Source: Epichloe hybrida (lineage: Eukaryota > Ascomycota > Sordariomycetes > Hypocreales > Clavicipitaceae). From it: DNA of 64,000 nt. The stretch covers positions 248,001 through 312,000 of the forward strand of contig JAFEKR010000019.1 in NCBI GenBank assembly GCA_019022495.1, in the 5' to 3' direction. The notes beneath the pieces are model-generated. The model was not told the origin of the DNA. It searched no databases and saw only the letters and a list, made by a program, of their open reading frames with translations. Of the stretch, positions 57,497-64,000 are shown piece by piece; the first letter of the stretch is position 1; the number at the start of each line of letters is the position of its first letter. The position numbers were made by a program, and so were the translations under genes.

Positions 57497-60329
57497 GCTC
57501 GTCGGAGCGACAGTCAGGAGGATGCTCGCTAATTGATGCAAGTTCTGACGGGCCGGCTGACAATGGGAGATTTTAAAAGAAAGAAGGCCCGGACCAGGAA
57601 CGAGGGTTCGAATGCAATTTGTCATTGGCCCATGTTGTAAAAGCAGGAAGGTCTGGCCGCGGCTTGCTTGTTAAGTTGAAGACCGGGGGAGGCTCTCTTC
57701 ATGGGCTGGCATAGCCGAGAATCCGATGAGAAGATAAACGACACGTGCCTGGACCCATCAAAATGCCAGGGCGAAGAGGCGGGAGAGACGCTGATTACTC
57801 GGTGTTCAATGCGTCTTTTTTCCCCTGTGCCTTGTTCGCTCGTCTGTCCCATCGAAATGTCTCACCAACGAGCGGCACAGATACTCGACGCGGCGGCGGA
57901 GGCGTTCGCGATGGCGACGTCAAGAAGCTTTGTCAAGAGAGCCACAAAATTGCGTGCTTTGCCCAAGTCTTGGGGGCCCAGAAAGCTCCCCATCGGGACT
58001 GGCACAACTGGAGCAGGCTGGAGCACGGATGGAGCTCGCAGCATCGCGTGCTGACAGGAGGGGGGGGCGATCGGATGGCCAATGATAATCCGTATGCGGA
58101 GCGGACGGCCACTGTGGCCTCGCGCTTGGCGCCAGTGCCGCGCAATTTTTCCTCCATGTCTGCTTTCTTCTTTGCCTCGCTCGTCGAAACGCTCGTCGAT
58201 GAACGTCGTCGTCTCCTCCGTCCACACCCATGCCGCATGCGTGTGGAAGGATTCAGCCACGGCGGATTAATAAGCGGAAGCACTCATTTGGCCATGTAGT
58301 GCAACTTGTCGCATCGCATCGCGAAGCAGGCCATGGTCCATCGGCCGCCAAGGGCCGAATCCTCAATCCCCAGCCCGCGTCTGCAGACGGGAGGAGTCAT
58401 CCGTCATCCATCTCAACATTCTTGTTTTGTCGAAACCGACGTTAGAAAACGCAGTTCCAAGGTACCGCAGGAATCTACCGGCAGATATTGAGGTTGCAAT
58501 GCATTGCTTGCAGCTTCACCGAAACCCCAAAAAAGGAAGAGAAAAAAACCGCATTTGTAAACCTTGCTTCAAGACTAGGAACAGTTTGAAATGGCACTCG
58601 AGTTCTGGACTACAATCGCACCATTGCCTTGACAGACCACACGATTTCCATGTCGCAGCGTTGTTCAGCTTCCACACAGAGTCTGGCGCAATGTGAGTCC
58701 CGTGAGTTTCAATAGCACGCTTCGCCTACCGTGCTTGGTATAATCTCTCCTCTTGATTGCGCTCTTCTACTATTAAGGACACCTGCGTCTTTCATTGTAA
58801 AGCAATGTTTGGGTGATGATGACGCCATATTCCAACTCACAAAACTCCTCGCTCTGAATGGTCTTCAGCCAATACCGCAAGGGGGGGTTTGCCGTACTAT
58901 TCCGTGACGCTATTGGATCACGAGCAATAGCACTCAACTTGAGTCCTGATTGATTAATTTCAGGTCACTCATCGGTGATTCCTTTTGGCATGGCTCGGTT
59001 GCCAACTCTACTTACCCACCCTTGTCCTGTTCAAACTAGGACCTGGAGAATATTCAACCGTAGGCGCCCCCGCGGCATTGACTGGTTTTGATCTGAATAT
59101 TCAGGCTGAGTGAGTGTAATGCCTTGCTCTCTGAACGCGAGAGTTTTCGGGAAAAAAAAAACCGCCAGCCCGTTGGCGTTGTTGGTCGTCAAGTGGTCAC
59201 CACCGGCAACTTGTCTCAACCTTGCCCACACATCAGCATGCGCATGCGACATCGTTAGTGCCAGTTTAGCATCCTTTGTAAGTTGTTTCTCATCTTTTGA
59301 GGAGATGAAATCCTCACAATTGCTTCTTCTCATAGTGTCGTGCCGCATTCTACATTCGTTCAGGGTCCACGCCCGGGAGACTGTCTGATCACCCAACGTG
59401 GACATCTGTGACTATTCTGGTAGTAAGTTTGACACGAAAAGGCTTCTCGCTCGGCCATTCTAGCTCCTTGTACCCGCTCAACGTGAAATGCATGCCAGTA
59501 TCTCCGTGGAAGCAGCTTCTCGAAGCCTGGCTCCTAAACATCTTCAACATATCCATAGATATGGCCGATGGCGATGCGCAGACGGAGAATCCAGTCTTGC
59601 TCATCCAAGCTGAGCCCCTTGGCTACCGGGGCGGCCAAAAGCTGGAGTAATCCGGAATGAAACGCTCACACATTCCGGGCTCTCTGGAAGGTCATAGAAC
59701 CATGATTTCGCACGGACAAGTATAACTAAAGACTTGAACGCGTCGAGAATCTCGGATAGATTCTACGAAGCGAATTGGCTTTGGTGATGATCCTAGAGAC
59801 GTCAGCGTGTCATAGCTTCAATGGACCACGGGTGTACAGTGTGTGAGTAGTACACTCGATTTACTCCGGACCAGCCGCCCCATATATTGCATGACGTGGT
59901 CCTAAGCTAGCTACAGGCAGTGAGATCATTTGAAAACTCACTGGGTGGATGAGGCCTTCCTGGAACAAACATGGCACCTCGACCAGTCCTGGTGCCACGA
60001 TGCCATGACTGTAGGAGGAAGATGATAAAACTAAGTCGGTGCTAGCCCAAACACTTGGTGCAAAAACCAGTCCCATTCAACCTCTGACATTTGATTGCTT
60101 CGTCTAGTGCGAATTTAAGCGACCGTCTCTGCGTACGAGCTGGCGATGAATCCGAGGGATACAATCACGGACTCACAGTTGTAAGATACGTCGAGATTGC
60201 TGCTGCAGAGAGGGCTGCGCGGAAAGCACCATTAAAAGCAGTCAAGAGCTTAGGGGCCGATGGGTTTGCTCCCATATTCACAATGACTCATGTTGAGCCC
60301 AGTATGCAGGCGATGTGAACACGTCCGAG
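57497..60329. other. Intergenic, no supported gene
   Basis: The interval upstream of the permease has many overlapping short frames on both strands (for example around 57750-58300 and 59030-59650), none with a recognisable domain or a convincing splice structure. The part next to 57496 is presumably the permease promoter. Beyond about 59.6 kb the sequence may include decayed downstream parts of the kinase pseudogene, but I could not align it. Confidence 0.45.
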
Positions 60330-61538
60330 TTGAAAACGACAGGTCGGTCTCCTGACACCGGGGCATCCTACGGTCGTCTCGGTCCCAGTCGAATGTTTTG
60401 AAGAGAGCTCGCTCGCCGAGTACTTCGTAGAGATTGACTCCGAGTGTCCATACGTCTGCAGCTTGGGTGATGGGTTCGCTAAAGAAGTCTTCGGGAGGAA
60501 GATAAGCAGCAGGTGTATGGAGCTCGTGCGATGTCTTGGTTGAAACCATGAAAGAGGTTCCATAGTCGGAAATCTTAATGGATCCACGAGCTTGTCAGCA
60601 GACATCTTGATGTGCATTGGATGAACAGCATATGGTGGCGCGCGAGGTTCAACTGCCGCACCATCAACTCTTGAGACAGGAGCCTTATCTAGGTGGCAAA
60701 GCTTGTAGAGCTCGTCACGGCCGAGGCAGTCAAGACCTGGACCGCAGAGAAGAGGTTTCGCATGTGCAGATCTGTATGGTGTGAGAACCACAGGACAGGT
60801 GGCTGAGGAGACCCATGGATAATTAAAGGGGCTTGAACATACCGCCATGACACACTCCACGAGAGTGCAAGTAGGATACACCCATGATGAGCTGGAGCGG
60901 TGATGGACCTCGCAGTCTGGGCAGGAAACATCAAGCCCACCGAGATCCTCCTTGAACACGGCGAGGCCGCAGCCGGCCGGATCCTGCACGAGGCAAACGT
61001 GATGTCCGTTGGGGCCGTCGAATGAAAGATTATCGAGTAGACGTGGAATGAATAGCCGCCCTGGGTGTGTTTGGTCGCTGCTGCAGAGTATCTGGAGAAT
61101 AGTGGCTTCGATGCTTTTTGAAGATTCATTGGCAACTCAAATCTTCAACGAGACATGGCGTTGAAGGTGTTTGCCGCGGGCCAGCCAAATTGTCGAATTA
61201 CCACCGAACCCGAGCTTGTGGACAACCTAGTACCGGCCATTGTGGAAAGTGTCTCCGACGTTGTTAGGATGATAGCCGCCAATTGTGTAGTCCTCAAAGT
61301 CTTCCAGGTTGATCTTGGGGAAATAGATATCCTCGTTTGACGGGGAGCTGTTGCTAGCCACGGAATGGGCTTCTGAAATGGGGAAATCTCGCTGGCTGTA
61401 GGTTGCGCAGAACAAAGACTGTGACCAGTGAAAGATACGAGACGAGGGCATTCCAAAAGAAAAAAAAATGTCCGGAATATGATCGCAGTCGACTGCGAGC
61501 GACTGGAATGATGTGAATGCGATGCTGCCATAGAACAA
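60330..61538 (-). pseudogene. Decayed SRPK-like kinase
   Basis: On the minus strand the same kinase architecture as the 51-52 kb gene can be read with breaks. The lead-in EDYTIGGYHPNNVGDTFHNGRY is followed by TAG (61227-61229) and then, in frame, VVHKLGFGGNSTIWLARG (the glycine loop) and VSLKI, then TGA (61137-61139). Next comes NLSFDGPNGHHVCLVQDPAG. A plausible 75-nt intron rebuilds HGDLHMRN, the catalytic loop. Two further frame changes follow before IKISDYGTSFM (the DFG region), PPEDFF and AADVWTLGVNLYEVLGERALF. The C-lobe end is missing. Two stops plus at least two frameshifts make this a pseudogene. Confidence 0.85.
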
Positions 61539-61816
61539 GTGTCATGATTGACGCCCCTAGCAACAAGCGAGATTAGCGATGGCGAGCTCTAGGGCTCTTC
61601 TTTTCTTACCCCCTCTTCTCTTTCTTCTTTAGCTTTAGACACTTGTTGCAATCACCTAGCTAGTTGTCAATATACTCACTCGCTTAGACCATTACACCTT
61701 TATGTAACCTTATTAGGGATTCTAGCACGTAATAATAAACTAGCGAGTAGTCTTTTTCATTCTCTTATTTTTCCGTAAGAATAGGCTTATCAGTTTGTTT
61801 TGTCCGCAGGCATAGC

Positions 61817-61935
61817 ACATACGACCATAGGTGGTAGAAAACTCGGGATCCCGTCTGCTCTCCCATAGATAAGCTACCAACCGGCAGATTAGTAGTTGGG
61901 TCGGTGACGACCAGCGAACACCGGCTGTTGTATGT
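61817..61935 (+). rRNA. 5S ribosomal RNA (divergent variant)
   Basis: The 119-nt segment begins acatacgaccatagg and ends ccggctgttgtatgt, both diagnostic for fungal 5S rRNA. Helix I pairs fully (acatacgac with gttgtatgt). The internal control region gattagtagttgggtcggtg and ccagcgaa are close to the standard sequence. Interior positions differ from the common fungal sequence, but the changes in helix II (ggtggtag with ctaccaacc) and in the gggtcg/cgacc arm keep base pairing. A T-run follows at once. Dispersed single 5S genes are normal in Pezizomycotina. Confidence 0.9.
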
Positions 61936-61941
61936 TTTTTT
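61935..61941 (+). terminator. RNA polymerase III T-run terminator of the 5S gene
   Basis: Seven T residues directly follow the 5S rRNA 3' end, the expected RNA polymerase III stop signal. Confidence 0.8.
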
Positions 61942-63076
61942 ATTTGGCTCAAGATTTTTGATCTCTTAGCAATATGAAAATGAAATTCTTTTTTTCCGGT
62001 TTTGATTTTAGTGTCGTTGGCTGCAGCAGACGGAGTGTTACACCATGGTGGTATCTTTGGGAGACATGCATGAAATGGTCAAGCGCGTGTGTCTTGCACT
62101 ACCTTCCACGAGAACCTCCATGAGCTTCGTGGACGAATCACTTTCATTCATAAATTCATGGCGGTTAGAAGCTGGAGGCAATTGGCTTAAGAGCATTGGT
62201 CATTTGTTGTTAGGTCTGAGATTATTCGGTTGGGCAACAACGCGTGACAGGACACAGACAAAAATAACACAACTACTCCACTGTCTCCTTAAGCGTGGTC
62301 CACCTTGTGGGTCAGTAAGGCCTGCAAATCATCTGCTTGGACTCAGTGCACCTTGAGAGTCAACGACCCGCAAATTGTATGTATCTCTACGGAGTACATA
62401 TGTAGTTTATTTTTATCTAGTTGAACAGACCCTAGTTAGCGTGGACCTCGCCGTACGGAGTACACCCACTAAACTATTTTACAATTTTTTTTAACAAGGA
62501 TGATTGAGCGAATCGGGTGCTACAAAGGAAATCAGGGGAATTAGTAAGTACCTAAATACCCTTACACTTTATATAGAGAGTTATGTATCTTCTAGTAGTG
62601 CAAGACACCCTACGTATTTTCCTTGTAGCTCTCTAAAATCATATAGGGGTTATGCTACATTTACAGCTAATCGTAGCTGTTAGAGAGAAACGAAAAAGTG
62701 AGGTATGTAGATTTGTAAAATCATTCGGGGGGAACGCACGCCCCCCTCTTGGGATACGAATGAGGCAGTGCACCCCCTGACATTTCACGTGATCCCATGA
62801 TCTACCATCTTATTACTCAAAAGTTGTTAGCCTCGAGTGTTTCGAATTCCTGATCTCCTTACCCCTTTCAACCCTTCTTCTTGGTCCTTCTTTGTTTTCT
62901 TCTTAATTCCCAGGACGACTGTTGCATTGTTCCTCTCCATCAAGACACTCGTTTCGTTCTTCACCACCAATTTTCGGACCACACGCTCGCTGAATCTTCT
63001 TTAATATATACCGACGTTACTCGTTTAATTCTCGAACCTGACACTACTCAGTTTCTCCAAAACACAAATCTCCACC

Positions 63077-64000
63077 ATGCATCTGTCAACAACCCTTGTT
63101 GCCAGTGCTTTGGCTGTTGGCGCTTCCGCTGGTTCTAACTACCTCGGATTCAACTCTGGAGCCACTCTCCCCGACCGATCCGCCAAGTTCAAGAAGGACT
63201 TCGAGGCGGAGTTCAAGACCGCTCAGGGTCTGAACAAAGCTCCCGGTACCTTCAACTCGGTTCGCCTCTACACCAACATCCAAGCCTACTCTCAGGATGA
63301 CCCCATCGAGGCATTCGAGGCAGCCATCGACACCAAGACAAACATTCTCCTCGGTGTCTGGGCCTCTGGCACCGACAACATCAACAAGGAGATCAACGCC
63401 TTGAAGAAGGCTGTTTCCAAGTACGGCACCAAGTTCACCGACTTGGTCATTGGTATATCTATTGGCAGTGAGGATCTGTACCGTGACTCTGTCACTGGAA
63501 TCAAGAACAAGGGCGGCGTTGGCAACAGCCCTCAAAACATCATCAAATTCATCAACGACTACAAGAAGGCCTTTTCCGACAATGCTCTCAGCAAGGTTCC
63601 CGTTGGTCACGTTGATACCTGGGATGTCTGGACTAACTCGTCCATCAAGCCTGTCATCGATGCTGTTGACTGGGTTGGTGTCGACGAGTACCCCTACTAT
63701 GAAAATGACAAGGGCAATAACATTAAAAACTCTGGACGCCTTTTCGACCGTGCGTTTGACGCCACCGTCGCTGCTGTCAATGGAAAGCCCGTCTGGGTCA
63801 CTGAGACTGGCTGGCCTTCTCTTGGTCCTTCTTGGGACGAGGCTGTCGCTTCTGTCGAGAATGCCAAGTACTACTGGGACGAGGTTGGTTGCCGCAGGCT
63901 CTTCAATAAGGTTCCCACTTTTTGGTACAACCTTCGCGATTCCAACCCCGACAATAAGATGAAGTTCGCTATTACCAAGGACCTGTCTACCAAGCCCCTC
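63077..64000 (+). CDS. GH17 secreted glucan beta-1,3-glucanase, partial (3' end beyond window)
   Basis: This is a cell-wall glucan-modifying enzyme of glycoside hydrolase family 17 (Scw4/Scw10/Bgl2-like). The ATG at 63077 (caccatgc context, after a pyrimidine-rich leader) starts a signal peptide, MHLSTTLVASALAVGASA. The mature part begins at about residue 19 with NYLGFNSGA. The likely acid/base Glu132 lies in IGISIGSEDLYR, and the nucleophile Glu243 in VWVTETGWPS. DAVDWVGVDEYPYYE matches the barrel strand before it. All 308 codons to the window edge are open with no intron needed. The stop and any C-terminal extension or anchor signal lie outside. Whether it acts as hydrolase or transglycosylase cannot be told. 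Confidence 0.93.
   Translation, partial: MHLSTTLVASALAVGASAGSNYLGFNSGATLPDRSAKFKKDFEAEFKTAQGLNKAPGTFNSVRLYTNIQAYSQDDPIEAFEAAIDTKTNILLGVWASGTDNINKEINALKKAVSKYGTKFTDLVIGISIGSEDLYRDSVTGIKNKGGVGNSPQNIIKFINDYKKAFSDNALSKVPVGHVDTWDVWTNSSIKPVIDAVDWVGVDEYPYYENDKGNNIKNSGRLFDRAFDATVAAVNGKPVWVTETGWPSLGPSWDEAVASVENAKYYWDEVGCRRLFNKVPTFWYNLRDSNPDNKMKFAITKDLSTKPL

Larger units (their letters stand above)
61539..63076. other. Intergenic AT-rich interval with a 5S rRNA gene
   Basis: Apart from the 5S gene I see no gene. Two TACGGAGTA palindromes lie at about 62388-62397 and 62452-62465. The last 150 bp before 63077 are strongly pyrimidine-rich (ttcttcttggtccttc and similar), typical of fungal promoters of highly expressed genes. 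Confidence 0.6.

Noticed and set aside
57590..57640. tRNA-like ggttcgaa box
   Set aside because: The surrounding bases do not form an acceptor stem, anticodon arm or box A. No tRNA gene was found anywhere in the window by eye.
57745..58299. 184-codon plus-strand frame and overlapping minus-strand frames upstream of the sulfate permease
   Set aside because: Frames overlap on both strands in GC-rich DNA, with no domain, no consistent start and no splice structure.

Overview
This window is nuclear DNA of a filamentous ascomycete, most likely a sordariomycete and possibly Hypocreales. The evidence is short GT-AG introns (about 60-190 nt), a dispersed 5S rRNA gene, compact genes on both strands, and protein families typical of Pezizomycotina. 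No bacterial features were seen. The order assignment is an impression from the protein sequences, not a search result.

Layout, left to right: an OPT-family oligopeptide transporter (1385-4334, +) converges on a single-exon 2752-residue NRPS-like gene (5134-13392, -) whose catalytic motifs are almost all eroded. Next, on the minus strand, come a SIT4-phosphatase-associated (SAPS) protein (15644-20105) and a TFIP11/Ntr1-type G-patch splicing factor (21316-23679) whose frame is broken by one TGA. On the plus strand follow an XMAP215/Stu2-type TOG protein (24963-27795) and a full-length Vps13 lipid-transfer protein (29392-39069). A MITE-like element sits in the gap after Vps13. A concentrative nucleoside transporter (41042-43199, +) follows.

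From about 43.2 to 45.2 kb lies a short junk island: a 250-bp GAA tract, a Tc1/mariner transposase relic, a CGGACA repeat, a TTC tract and a frameshifted class III aminotransferase fragment. Beyond it are a GC-rich GH47 alpha-mannosidase (45262-47232, +) with a 41-bp minisatellite behind it, a DUF2985 membrane protein (47878-50182, -), an SRPK-like kinase (51116-52583, -), a Ty1/copia reverse-transcriptase scrap next to a foldback MITE (53.9-54.4 kb), a SulP sulfate permease (54756-57496, -), a decayed SRPK-like kinase (60330-61538, -), a divergent but structurally intact 5S rRNA gene (61817-61935, +) and the 5' part of a secreted GH17 glucanase that runs off the right edge (63077-, +).

Most genes are unrelated housekeeping functions (transport, splicing, microtubules, lipid transfer, phosphatase regulation, wall and glycan processing), so no operon-like co-function is expected. 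The NRPS-like gene has no tailoring enzymes beside it and does not look like part of a biosynthetic cluster. The most interesting signals are that pseudo-synthetase, the in-frame stop codons in otherwise continuous coding frames (one of them a UAG in the loop of a perfect hairpin), the covarying 5S rRNA variant, and the foldback elements.
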